Positions 7,616 through 16,235 of a stretch of 64,000 bases of DNA are shown piece by piece. The first letter of the stretch is position 1. Each line of letters begins with the position of its first letter. The position numbers and the translations under genes are program-made. This DNA is from Cellulomonas sp. (GTDB lineage: Bacteria > Actinomycetota > Actinomycetes > Actinomycetales > Cellulomonadaceae): contig NZ_JADGMY010000033.1 in assembly GCF_015234515.1 (NCBI RefSeq), positions 35,581-99,580 on the forward strand, read 5' to 3'. The notes under the pieces are model-generated. The model was not told the DNA's origin. It did not search any database and saw only the letters and a list, made by a program, of their open reading frames with translations.

Positions 7616-8733
7616 CGTCCCGTCACCTCCACCAGGGCGTCCTTGAACGCCGACGTCTCCGCCGGGGTGCCGACCGACACCCGCAGCCATCCCTCGGGGC
7701 CCGTGACGCGCACGAGGACCCCGCGGTCGAGCAGACCCTGCCAGACCGCGCCGCGGTCGTCGAACGTGCCGAAGAGCACGAAGTTCGCGTCCGAGTCCGC
7801 CGCCTCGAGGCCCTGGGCCCGCAGCCACGTCACGAGCGCGTCGCGCTCGGCGCGCAGCGAACCCACCTGGGCCATCAGCTCGGGGGCGTGCCGCAGCGCG
7901 GCGCGCGCGACGGCCTGCGTGACGGCCGACAGGTGGTACGGCAGCCGGACGACGCGCAGCGCGTCCACGAGCTCGCGGGACGCGGACAGGTAGCCCACCC
8001 GCGCGCCGGCCAGGCCGAACGCCTTGGACATCGTGCGGCTCACCGCGAGGTTCGGGTGCGCGTCGAGCAGCTCGAGCGCGGACGGCGTCCCGGCGCGACG
8101 GAACTCGCCGTACGCCTCGTCGACCACGACGACGCAGCCGCCGGGCACGCGGGACGCACCGTCGAGCACGGCGCGGACCGTGTCGCGCGGCAGCGCCGTG
8201 CCGGTCGGGTTGTTGGGGCTCGCGAGCAGCACGACGCTCGGCGCGTGCTCCGCGATCGTCGCCAGCGCGTGCTCCGGGTCGAGCGTGAAGTCCTCCGCAC
8301 GCCGCCCGACGACCCAGGCGGTCGACGTGTCCCGCGCGTACTCGGGGTACATCGAGTACGTCGGCGCGAAGGACAGGGCGGTACGGCCCGGGCCGCCGAA
8401 CGCCTGCAGGACGTGCAGCATGATCTCGTTCGAGCCGTTCGCCGCCCACATCTGCTCGGGCTCGCGGTGCACACCGGACTCGACCTCGAGGTACGCGGCC
8501 AGGTCGGCGCGCAGGGCGGCGAAGTCGCGGTCCGGGTAGCGGTTGAGCCCACGCGTCGCCTCGGCCACGGCGGCGGCCACGTCGGCCACGACCTGCTCGG
8601 ACGGCGGGTAGGGGTTCTCGTTGACGTTGAGCAGCACCGGGACGTCGAGCTGCGGGGCACCGTACGGCTCGAGGCCGACGAGCTCGGGGCGCAGCGGCAG
8701 CGTGCCGGGCGACAGGTCGGGGGCGGCGGTCAC
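7612..8733 (-). CDS. hisC: Histidinol-phosphate aminotransferase
   Basis: The 373-residue PLP enzyme transaminates imidazole acetol phosphate to histidinol phosphate. NVNENPYPPSEQ is the N-terminal substrate-binding region. SPNNPTGTALP, VVDEAYGEF and TMSKAFGLAGARVGY (Schiff-base Lys in SKAFG) mark the PLP site, and WLRVSVGTPAE carries the conserved C-terminal Arg. The GTG at 8733 is chosen because it follows a TAGACT -10 hexamer by 7 nt and gives the normal length; the longer frame runs into the recQ promoter. It heads the minus-strand his transcript, divergent from recQ. Confidence 0.95.
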   Translation of the reverse strand: MTAAPDLSPGTLPLRPELVGLEPYGAPQLDVPVLLNVNENPYPPSEQVVADVAAAVAEATRGLNRYPDRDFAALRADLAAYLEVESGVHREPEQMWAANGSNEIMLHVLQAFGGPGRTALSFAPTYSMYPEYARDTSTAWVVGRRAEDFTLDPEHALATIAEHAPSVVLLASPNNPTGTALPRDTVRAVLDGASRVPGGCVVVVDEAYGEFRRAGTPSALELLDAHPNLAVSRTMSKAFGLAGARVGYLSASRELVDALRVVRLPYHLSAVTQAVARAALRHAPELMAQVGSLRAERDALVTWLRAQGLEAADSDANFVLFGTFDDRGAVWQGLLDRGVLVRVTGPEGWLRVSVGTPAETSAFKDALVEVTGR

Positions 8734-8740
8734 GTCCCCG

Positions 8741-8746
8741 AGTCTA
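8741..8746 (-). promoter_or_regulatory. Leaderless promoter -10 (TAGACT) for the hisC operon
   Basis: TAGACT on the minus strand ends 7 nt before the hisC GTG. The identical hexamer precedes hisD and lspA at 6 nt, so it is probably a real -10 element giving a leaderless mRNA. Confidence 0.55.
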
Positions 8747-8808
8747 GGTTCCGCGTTGCACCGGTCGGCGGTGCCGCCCACCCAGCGGTCCGTGTCGGCA
8801 CGCGGACG

Positions 8809-8814
8809 TACGCT
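8809..8814 (+). promoter_or_regulatory. Leaderless promoter -10 (TACGCT) for recQ
   Basis: TACGCT lies 7 nt before the recQ ATG with no ribosome binding site between. It is divergent from the hisC promoter within an 88-bp gap. Confidence 0.5.
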
Positions 8815-8821
8815 GCCGGAC

Positions 8822-10978
8822 ATGCCCCCGCACACCGCCCCCGCGCCCGTCGTCGACCGCGTCGCGCTGCGGGCCCAGGCCGAGGAGGTGCTGCGGGCGC
8901 TCGTCGGGCGCGACGACGCCCGCCTGCACGAGGACCAGTGGCAGGCCGTCGAGGCGCTCGTCGCGGACCGCCGCCGCGTGCTCGTCGTGCAGCGCACCGG
9001 CTGGGGCAAGTCGGCCGTGTACTTCGTCGCGACCGCGCTGCTGCGGCGCGGGGTCGCCGGGCCGCCGCGCGGGGCGACGATCATCGTCTCGCCGCTGCTC
9101 GCGCTCATGCGCAACCAGGTCGACGCGGCCCGCCGCGCCGGCATCGCGGCCGAGACGCTGAACTCGGCCAACCAGCAGGACTGGGACGACGTGCACGCGC
9201 GCATCGCCGCAGGCCAGGTCGACGTGCTGCTCGTCTCCCCCGAGCGCCTCAACAACCCGGGGTTCCGCGACGAGGTGCTGCCACGGCTCGCGGCCGACGC
9301 GGGGCTCGTCGTCGTGGACGAGGCGCACTGCGTCTCCGACTGGGGCCACGACTTCCGGCCCGACTACCGCCGCATCGGGACGCTGCTGGGCGAGCTGCCC
9401 GCCGGCGTGCCGGTGCTCGCGACCACGGCGACGGCCAACGAGCGCGTCACGGCGGACGTCGCCGAGCAGCTCGCCGTGACGGACGTCGGCGGCGCGACCC
9501 AGGACGGCACGCTCGTCCTGCGCGGCACGCTCGACCGCCCGAGCCTGCGGCTGCAGGTCACCTCGCTGCCGGACGTCGCGACGCGGCTGGCGTGGCTCGC
9601 CGCGACGCTGCCCACCCTCGAGGGCTCGGGCATCGTGTACTGCCTGACGATCGCCGCGGTCGAGCAGGTCACCGAGCACCTGCGCGCCGCGGGCCTCGAC
9701 GTGCGGGCGTACACGGGGCAGACGGACCCGACCGAGCGCGAGGCGATCGAGGGCGACCTGCTGGCCAACCGCGTCAAGGCCCTGGTCGCGACCTCGGCCC
9801 TCGGCATGGGCTACGACAAGCCCGACCTGGGGTTCGTCGTGCACATGGGCGCGCCGTCCTCCCCCATCGCGTACTACCAGCAGGTGGGGCGCGCCGGGCG
9901 CGCGACCGCACGCGCCGACGTCGTCCTGCTCCCGGGTCACGACGACCAGGCGATCTGGGAGTGGTTCGCGTCGACCGCCTTCCCGCCCGAGGACCAGGTC
10001 CGCGCGACCCTCGCGGCGCTCGACGCCCACGGCACGCTGTCGACGGCTGCGCTGGAGACGTACGTCAGCCTGCGCCGCAGCCGCCTCGAGGGGATGCTCA
10101 AGGTGCTCGACGTGGACGGCGCGGTGCGGCGCGTCCGCGGCGGGTGGCAGTCGACGGGGCGCCCGTGGGCCTACGACGGCGAACGGTACGCACGCGTCAC
10201 CGCGGCGCGCCGGGCCGAGCAGCGCACCATGCTGGACTACCAGGCCACCGAGGGCTGCCGCATGGCGTTCCTGCGCGCCGCCCTCGACGACCCCGAGCTC
10301 CCCGAGGGCTGGCGGTGCGGCCGCTGCGACCGGTGCACGGGCACGTCCGTCGGCGCGGTCCCCGACGCGTCGGCCGTCGACCACGCGCGCGAGCTGCTCG
10401 CGGTGCCGGGCGAGCCGGTGACGGCGCGGCGGCAGTGGCCCTCGGGGCTCGGCGCGCTCGGTCTGGACCTCAAGGGACGCCTTGCCGCCGGTGAGCAGGT
10501 GGGCGAGGGTCGTGCGGTCGGACGTCTCGACGCGCTCGGCTGGGGCGGCCCGCTGCGGGAGGCGCTGCGCGAGCAGGTGCCGGCGGAGCTGCCGGGCAAC
10601 CTGCGCCCCGCGGTCCGCACGGTCCTGGAGGCGTGGTCTCCGCAGGTGGACGTCGTGGTCGCGATCGCCTCCGACAGCCGCGGCGCCCTCGTCGAGCACC
10701 TCGCGGCGGGCACGGCACGCCTGCTCGGCGTCCCGCTGCTCGGTGCGTTCGCGTCCACGGGGTCCCCCTCGCGGCACGACGTGAACTCGGCACAACGGCT
10801 CGCCGACGTGCTGCGCCACCTGGACCTGCCGTCGGACGTGGCGCAGGACGTCGCCGGCAGGCGCGTCCTGCTCGTCGACGACCGCACGGACACGGGGTGG
10901 ACCCTGACCGTCGCGGGGCGTCTCCTGCGCCGCGCGGGTGCGAGCGAGGTGCTGCCGTTCGTCCTCGGCGTGGGCTGA
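8822..10978 (+). CDS. recQ: RecQ-type DNA helicase with C-terminal phosphoribosyltransferase-like domain
   Basis: The 718-residue protein carries a superfamily 2 helicase core. Walker A is QRTGWGKS (57-64), motif II is VVVDEAHC with DEAH at 166-169, and motif VI is QVGRAGR (354-360). The RecQ zinc site is at Cys479, Cys499, Cys502 and Cys505. It unwinds forked or recombination DNA using ATP. The C-terminal 110 residues do not look like an HRDC domain. They contain DVVVAIASDSRGALVEHLA and a LLVDDRTDTGWTLT motif (about 683-696), like the PRPP loop of type I phosphoribosyltransferases. This fused tail seems characteristic of actinobacterial RecQ; its role is unknown. It converges with hisD. Confidence 0.9.
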   Translation: MPPHTAPAPVVDRVALRAQAEEVLRALVGRDDARLHEDQWQAVEALVADRRRVLVVQRTGWGKSAVYFVATALLRRGVAGPPRGATIIVSPLLALMRNQVDAARRAGIAAETLNSANQQDWDDVHARIAAGQVDVLLVSPERLNNPGFRDEVLPRLAADAGLVVVDEAHCVSDWGHDFRPDYRRIGTLLGELPAGVPVLATTATANERVTADVAEQLAVTDVGGATQDGTLVLRGTLDRPSLRLQVTSLPDVATRLAWLAATLPTLEGSGIVYCLTIAAVEQVTEHLRAAGLDVRAYTGQTDPTEREAIEGDLLANRVKALVATSALGMGYDKPDLGFVVHMGAPSSPIAYYQQVGRAGRATARADVVLLPGHDDQAIWEWFASTAFPPEDQVRATLAALDAHGTLSTAALETYVSLRRSRLEGMLKVLDVDGAVRRVRGGWQSTGRPWAYDGERYARVTAARRAEQRTMLDYQATEGCRMAFLRAALDDPELPEGWRCGRCDRCTGTSVGAVPDASAVDHARELLAVPGEPVTARRQWPSGLGALGLDLKGRLAAGEQVGEGRAVGRLDALGWGGPLREALREQVPAELPGNLRPAVRTVLEAWSPQVDVVVAIASDSRGALVEHLAAGTARLLGVPLLGAFASTGSPSRHDVNSAQRLADVLRHLDLPSDVAQDVAGRRVLLVDDRTDTGWTLTVAGRLLRRAGASEVLPFVLGVG

Positions 10979-11001
10979 GCCGGCCCGGTGACGCCTCCCG
11001 C

Positions 11002-12324
11002 TCAGAACCTGGCGCGGACGGCCTCACCGTGGGCGGGCAGCCCCTCGGCGTCGGCGAGCGCCACGATCCGGTCGGTGACGGCCGCGAGCGAGTCGGCGTC
11101 GTACTCGATGACCTGCACGGCGCGCAGGAACGAGTGGACACCCAGGCCGCTGGCGAAGTGCGAGCAGCCGCCGGTGGGCAGGACGTGGTTCGACCCCGCC
11201 ATGTAGTCGCCCAGCGACACCGGTGACCAGGGCCCGACGAAGATGGCGCCGGCGCTGCTGACGCGGTCCGCCCACGCCGCGGCGTCGGTCGTCTGGATCT
11301 CGAGGTGCTCGGCGCCGTACGCGTTGACGACGTCGAGGCCCGCCTCGAGGTCGTCCACGAGCACGATCGCGGACTGCGAGCCCGCGAGTGCGGTCGACAC
11401 CCGCTCCCGGTTGGGGGTGACCTCGACGCGGTCGACGAGCGCGGCCTCCACCGCGCCGGCGAGCTCGACGGACGGCGTGACCAGCACCGCCGCGGCGAGC
11501 GGGTCGTGCTCCGCCTGCGAGATGAGGTCCGCGGCGACGTGCGCGGGGTCCGCGGTCCCGTCGGCGAGGATCGCGATCTCGGTCGGCCCGGCCTCGGAGT
11601 CGATGCCCACCAGACCCCGCACGAGCCGCTTGGCCGCGGTGACGTAGACGTTGCCGGGTCCGGTGATGACGTCGACCGGTTCGCACAGCGTCACGTCGTC
11701 CACGTCGTCGCTGCCGTCGGCGCCGTAGGCGAGCATCGCGACCGCCTGCGCCCCGCCGACCGCGTACACCTCGTCGACGCCGAGCAGCGCGCACGTGCCC
11801 AGGACCACGGGGTCGGGCAGGCCGTCGCGGTCCTTCTGCGGCGGCGAGACGACCGCGAGCGAGGTCACCCCCGCCTCCTGCGCGGCGACGACGTTCATCA
11901 CCACGGACGAGGGGTACACGGCGAGCCCACCGGGCACGTACAGCCCCACCCGCCGCACGGGGAGCCAGCGCTGGCGCACCTGGGCGCCGGGCGCGACGTC
12001 GACCGTGAAGTCCTGCGGGCGCTGGGCGGCGTGCACCCGTCGCACGCGGGCGATGGTCTCCTCGAGCGCGGAGCGCACCTGAGGGTCCAGCGCGGCTGCC
12101 GCGTCGGCGAGGACGTCGGACGGCACGCGCAGGTGGACGGGCCGCACGCCGTCGAGGCGTTCGGCCAGGTCACGCAGGGCGGCTGCGCCCCGGGTGCGGA
12201 CGTCCTCGAGGATCGGCGTGACGACGGCAGCGGCGTGCTCGACGTCGAGCTCGGCGCGGGGCAGCTCGGCCAGCAGCTCACGACGTGACGGACGGCGACC
12301 ACGCAGGTCGATGCGGGAGATCAC
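11002..12324 (-). CDS. hisD: Histidinol dehydrogenase
   Basis: The 440-residue zinc enzyme makes the last two NAD-dependent oxidations from histidinol to histidine. Visible family motifs are YVPGGLAVYPSSVVMNVV, TGPGNVYVTAAKRLV, GIDSEAGPTEIAILADGTA and SQAEHDPLAA. The metal/catalytic His residues lie in AYGAEHLEI and the TGGCSHFASGLGVHSFLR stretch. The GTG at 12324 follows TAGACT by 6 nt. It is separated from hisC by the oppositely oriented recQ, so it must be transcribed independently from the other his genes. That split is the one unusual point. Confidence 0.96.
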   Translation of the reverse strand: MISRIDLRGRRPSRRELLAELPRAELDVEHAAAVVTPILEDVRTRGAAALRDLAERLDGVRPVHLRVPSDVLADAAAALDPQVRSALEETIARVRRVHAAQRPQDFTVDVAPGAQVRQRWLPVRRVGLYVPGGLAVYPSSVVMNVVAAQEAGVTSLAVVSPPQKDRDGLPDPVVLGTCALLGVDEVYAVGGAQAVAMLAYGADGSDDVDDVTLCEPVDVITGPGNVYVTAAKRLVRGLVGIDSEAGPTEIAILADGTADPAHVAADLISQAEHDPLAAAVLVTPSVELAGAVEAALVDRVEVTPNRERVSTALAGSQSAIVLVDDLEAGLDVVNAYGAEHLEIQTTDAAAWADRVSSAGAIFVGPWSPVSLGDYMAGSNHVLPTGGCSHFASGLGVHSFLRAVQVIEYDADSLAAVTDRIVALADAEGLPAHGEAVRARF

Positions 12325-12330
12325 GCCCTG

Positions 12331-12336
12331 AGTCTA
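12331..12336 (-). promoter_or_regulatory. Leaderless promoter -10 (TAGACT) for hisD
   Basis: TAGACT on the minus strand lies 6 nt before the hisD GTG. It matches the hisC and lspA promoters exactly. Confidence 0.55.
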
Positions 12337-12408
12337 GGACGGGGCGCAGAGCACCCGCGTGATCGTCCCGCGCCCCGGTCGCCCGGCTCCCGAGGAGCGC
12401 GTGACTGT

Positions 12409-12414
12409 CACACT
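12409..12414 (+). promoter_or_regulatory. Possible leaderless -10 (CACACT) for the S4-domain gene
   Basis: CACACT lies 6 nt before the GTG at 12421. The first base departs from TANNNT, so this is weaker than the others. Confidence 0.3.
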
Positions 12415-12420
12415 GGACCC

Positions 12421-12633
12421 GTGACGCGTGACGACGAGCCCATCCGCCTCGGCCAGTTCCTCAAGCTCGGCGGTATCGCCGAGACCGGTGGTCACGCCCG
12501 CGCACTGCTCGACGACGGCGCCGTCACCGTGAACGGCGAGCCCGAGTCCCGCCGCGGCCGGCAGCTGCGGCCCGGCGACGTCGTGGAGGTCGACCTCCCG
12601 AACGGCGTGCAGCGCGCGACCGTCAAGGGCTGA
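12421..12633 (+). CDS. Small S4-domain RNA-binding protein (YbcJ/YaaA-like)
   Basis: The 70-residue protein is almost entirely one S4 RNA-binding fold. IRLGQFLKLGGIAETGGHA forms the first two helices, VTVNGEPESRRGRQLRPGDVV the hairpin with the basic loop, and VEVDLP the last strand. Such one-domain proteins bind structured RNA, often rRNA or tRNA in ribosome assembly or rescue; the target here is unknown. The GTG at 12421 is the only plausible start. It is divergent from hisD and converges with dnaE, whose stop is 8 bp away. Confidence 0.85.
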   Translation: MTRDDEPIRLGQFLKLGGIAETGGHARALLDDGAVTVNGEPESRRGRQLRPGDVVEVDLPNGVQRATVKG

Positions 12634-12641
12634 CGCGTACC

Positions 12642-15600
12642 TCAGGACGCCAGGCAGCTCGGTCCCAGCAGCGCCTTGAGGTCGCCGAACAGCGAGGGCG
12701 ACCGCTCGACGCGCAGACCGTCCTCGAGCCGCATGATCACCGCGCGGCCGGGGCTCGTCAGGCGCAGGTGCACCTCCGTCACCCCAGGGTGCGTCGAGAG
12801 CACCTCGCGCAACCGGTCCACCACGGGGGGCGTGCAGCGCCCCTCGGTCAGCGACACGACGACCGGCGAGTCCGCGGCCTGCGAGGTGTCGGGGATCGAC
12901 ACCTCCATCGCCTGCAGCTGCATCGTGTCGTCGCGACGCCGCACCCTGCCGCGCACGACGAGCACGGCGTCCTCGGCCAGCACGGTCGAGTACGCCAGGT
13001 AGGTCTCGCCGAAGAACATGATCTCGACTGAGCCCTCCATGTCCTCCAGGGTCACCGCCGCCCAGGGGTTGCCCTGCTTGGACATCTTGCGCTGCAGGCT
13101 CGTCACCAGGCCCGCGACCACGACGGTGGACCCGTCCGGCCGCGCCTCGTCCGCGTTCAGCGTCGCGATCGAGACGTCGGCCTGCGCCGAGAGCACGTGC
13201 TCGAGCCCCGACAGCGGGTGGTCCGACACGTACAGGCCGAGCATCTCGCGCTCGAACGCCAGACGCTGCTTCTTGTCCCAGTCCGGCAGGTCGGGGATCG
13301 TCACGGCGATGCCCGAGCCGGTCTCGTCCTCACCGGCCAGGTCGGCGAACAGGTCGAACTGGCCGGTCGCCTCCTTGCGCTTGACGTCGATGACCGCGTC
13401 GACCGCCTGCTCGTGCACGAGCAGCAGCGCGCGGCGCGGGTGCCCCAGCGCGTCGAACGCCCCCGCCTTGATGAGCGACTCGATGGTCCGCTTGTTGCAG
13501 ACGACGGCCGGCACCTTGTCGAGGAAGTCCGTGAACGACGTGAACGCGCCCTTCTCCTCGCGTGCGGCGACGATCGCGTCGACCACGTTCGCCCCGACGT
13601 TGCGCACGGCCGTGAGCCCGAACCGGATGTCGGTGCCGACCGCCGTGAAGTTCGCGGACGACGAGTTCACGTCGGGCGGCAGCACCGTGATGCCCATGTG
13701 GCGGCACTCGCCGAGGTACAGCGCCGACTTGTCCTTGTCGTCGCGCACGCTCGTGAGCAGCGCGGCCATGTACTCGGTCGGGTAGTTGGCCTTGAGGTAC
13801 GCCGTCCAGTAGGACACGACGCCGTACGCCGCGGAGTGCGCCTTGTTGAACGCGTACCCCGCGAACGGCACGAGGACGTCCCACACCGCCTGGATCGCGG
13901 CGTCGGAGTACCCGCGCTCGCGCATGCCCGCCTGGAAGGGGACGAACTCCTTGTCGAGCACCTCCTGCTTCTTCTTGCCCATGGCGCGACGCAGCAGGTC
14001 GGCCTGTCCGAGCGAGTAGCCGGCCAGCACCTGGGCGGCCTTCTGCACCTGCTCCTGGTACACGATCAGGCCGTGCGTGACGCCCACCACGTCCTGGAGC
14101 GGCTCGACCAGCTCGGGGTGGATCGGCTCGATCTCCTGCAGGCCGTTCTTGCGCAGCGCGTAGTTGACGTGCGAGTTCATGCCCATCGGCCCCGGGCGGT
14201 ACAGCGCGATGACGGCCGAGATGTCCTCGAAGTTGTCGGGACGCATCTGCCGCAGCAGCGACCGCATCGGCCCACCGTCGAGCTGGAACACCCCGAGGGT
14301 GTCACCGCGGCCCAGCAGCTCGTAGGTCGGCGGGTCGTCCAGCGGCACCTCCTCGATGAGGATCGCGGGCTTGCCGTTCATCACGATGTTCTCGAGCGCG
14401 TCGTCGAGGATCGTGAGGTTGCGCAGGCCGAGGAAGTCCATCTTGATCAGCCCGAGCGCCTCGGACGCCGGCTGGTCGAACTGCGTGATGATCGCGCCGT
14501 CCTGCGGACGCTTCATGATCGGGATGATGTCGATCAGCGGCTCGCTGGACATGATGACGCCGGCCGCGTGCACGCCCCACTGCCGCTTGAGGTTCTCCAG
14601 GCCGCGCGCGGTCTCGAGCACGCGCTGCGCCTCGGGGTCCGCCGCGACGACCTGCCGGAACTCGTCGGCCTCCGCGTACCGCGGGTGCTCCGGGTCGTAC
14701 ATGCCCGACAGCGGGATGTCCTTGCCCATGACGGGCGGCGGCATCGCCTTGGTGAGCTTCTCCCCCATGGCGAACGGGAAGCCGAGCACGCGCGACGCGT
14801 CCTTGAGCGCCTGCTTGGCCTTGATGGTGCCGTAGGTGACGATCTGGCAGACCCGGTCGTCGCCGTACTTGTCGCTGACGTAGCGGATGACCTCGCCGCG
14901 GCGGCGCTCGTCGAAGTCGACGTCGACGTCGGGCCAGGAGACGCGCTCGGGGTTGAGGAACCGCTCGAAGATCAGACCGTGCTCGAGCGGGTCGAGCTCG
15001 GTGATGCCGACCGCGTAGGACGCCATGGACCCGGCGGCCGAGCCACGACCTGGCCCCACCCGGATGCCCTGCTTCTTGGCCCAGTTGATGAAGTCGGCGA
15101 CGACGAGGAAGTAGCCCGAGAAACCGAGCTGGGTGATGACACCCGTCTCGTAGTCCGCCTGCTTGCGCACGGCGTCCGGGACCGAGCCGTGGTACCGACG
15201 CAGGAGGCCGTTCTCGACCTCCTTGATGAACCACGAGTCCTCGTTCTCCCCGGCCGGGACGGGGAAGCGTGGCATGTAGTTGGCGTCGGTGTTGAACTTC
15301 ACCTCGCACTGCTCGGCGATCCGCAGCGTGTTGTCGCACGCCTCGGGCAGCTCGGCCCACGTGCGGCGCATCTCGGCGGCCGACTGCACGTAGTACCCCG
15401 TGCCACCGAACGCGAACCGCGAGCCCCCCTGGTCGCTCGTGGGCTCGTCGAGCGTCGAGCCCGACTGCACCGCGAGCAGGACCTCGTGCGCGTGCGCGTC
15501 CTCCTGCCGCGTGTAGTGCAGGTCGTTCGTCGCGACGAGCGGCGCCCCGACGCTCTCGGCGACACGCAGGAGGTCCTTGATCACCCGGCGCTCGATGTCG

Positions 15601-16205
15601 AGGCCGTGGTCCATGACCTCGATGTAGAAGTAGTCCTTGCCGAAGATGTCCTGCAGCTCGCCGGCGGTGCGCACGGCCTCGTCGTAGTGCCCCAGACGCA
15701 GCCTCGTCTGGATCTCGCCCGACGGGCACCCGCTCGTCGCGATCATGCCCTCGGAGTACCGGGACAGCAGCTCACGGTCCATGCGGGGCCACTTGCCCAT
15801 CTGCCCCTCGACCGAGGCCAGCGACCCCATCCGGAAGAGGTTGTGCATGCCCTCGGTCGTGCGGCTCAGCAGCGTCAGGTGCGTGTAGGCGCCGCGTGCC
15901 GAGACGTCGTCGGCCGCCTGGTGCGCCTCGCCCCAGCGCACCCGGTTCTGGTCGAACCGGCTGGTGCCGGGTGTGACGTACGCCTCGAGGCCGATGATCG
16001 GCTTGATGCCGCGATCGGTCGCCTTCTGCCAGAACTCGAACGCACCGAACAGGTACCCGTGGTCGGTGATCGCCATCGCCGTCTGACCCAGGCGTGCAGC
16101 TTCGTCGAGCATCTCGCCGATGCGCGCCGCACCGTCGAGCATCGAGTACTCGCTGTGCACGTGGAGGTGGACGAAGGACGGGTCCGGGGATCCTCCAGCA
16201 GCCAT
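12642..16205 (-). CDS. dnaE: DNA polymerase III alpha subunit
   Basis: The 1187-residue replicative polymerase extends DNA at the fork. The N-terminal PHP domain opens with FVHLHVHSEYSMLDG and holds metal-binding His/Asp residues (ITDHGYLFG). The palm carries the catalytic aspartates in WPDVDVDFDERRR preceded by GPGRGSAAGSMASYAVG. The thumb and fingers have QWGVHAAGVI and KMDFLGLRNL. A tandem HhH region follows (FNKAHSAAYGVVSYWTAYLK), and an OB fold (VVVAGLVTSLQRKMSKQGNPW) lies near the C-terminus. Length is normal for DnaE1. ATG 16205 lies 7 nt after a TAGGAT hexamer, so it may be leaderless. It converges with the S4 gene. Confidence 0.96.
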   Translation of the reverse strand: MAAGGSPDPSFVHLHVHSEYSMLDGAARIGEMLDEAARLGQTAMAITDHGYLFGAFEFWQKATDRGIKPIIGLEAYVTPGTSRFDQNRVRWGEAHQAADDVSARGAYTHLTLLSRTTEGMHNLFRMGSLASVEGQMGKWPRMDRELLSRYSEGMIATSGCPSGEIQTRLRLGHYDEAVRTAGELQDIFGKDYFYIEVMDHGLDIERRVIKDLLRVAESVGAPLVATNDLHYTRQEDAHAHEVLLAVQSGSTLDEPTSDQGGSRFAFGGTGYYVQSAAEMRRTWAELPEACDNTLRIAEQCEVKFNTDANYMPRFPVPAGENEDSWFIKEVENGLLRRYHGSVPDAVRKQADYETGVITQLGFSGYFLVVADFINWAKKQGIRVGPGRGSAAGSMASYAVGITELDPLEHGLIFERFLNPERVSWPDVDVDFDERRRGEVIRYVSDKYGDDRVCQIVTYGTIKAKQALKDASRVLGFPFAMGEKLTKAMPPPVMGKDIPLSGMYDPEHPRYAEADEFRQVVAADPEAQRVLETARGLENLKRQWGVHAAGVIMSSEPLIDIIPIMKRPQDGAIITQFDQPASEALGLIKMDFLGLRNLTILDDALENIVMNGKPAILIEEVPLDDPPTYELLGRGDTLGVFQLDGGPMRSLLRQMRPDNFEDISAVIALYRPGPMGMNSHVNYALRKNGLQEIEPIHPELVEPLQDVVGVTHGLIVYQEQVQKAAQVLAGYSLGQADLLRRAMGKKKQEVLDKEFVPFQAGMRERGYSDAAIQAVWDVLVPFAGYAFNKAHSAAYGVVSYWTAYLKANYPTEYMAALLTSVRDDKDKSALYLGECRHMGITVLPPDVNSSSANFTAVGTDIRFGLTAVRNVGANVVDAIVAAREEKGAFTSFTDFLDKVPAVVCNKRTIESLIKAGAFDALGHPRRALLLVHEQAVDAVIDVKRKEATGQFDLFADLAGEDETGSGIAVTIPDLPDWDKKQRLAFEREMLGLYVSDHPLSGLEHVLSAQADVSIATLNADEARPDGSTVVVAGLVTSLQRKMSKQGNPWAAVTLEDMEGSVEIMFFGETYLAYSTVLAEDAVLVVRGRVRRRDDTMQLQAMEVSIPDTSQAADSPVVVSLTEGRCTPPVVDRLREVLSTHPGVTEVHLRLTSPGRAVIMRLEDGLRVERSPSLFGDLKALLGPSCLAS

Positions 16206-16212
16206 GCGGGCG

Positions 16213-16218
16213 ATCCTA
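16213..16218 (-). promoter_or_regulatory. Leaderless promoter -10 (TAGGAT) for dnaE
   Basis: TAGGAT on the minus strand lies 7 nt before the dnaE ATG in the 30-bp gap after rluD. Confidence 0.5.
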
Positions 16219-16235
16219 CGTCGCCCCGCCGACGC

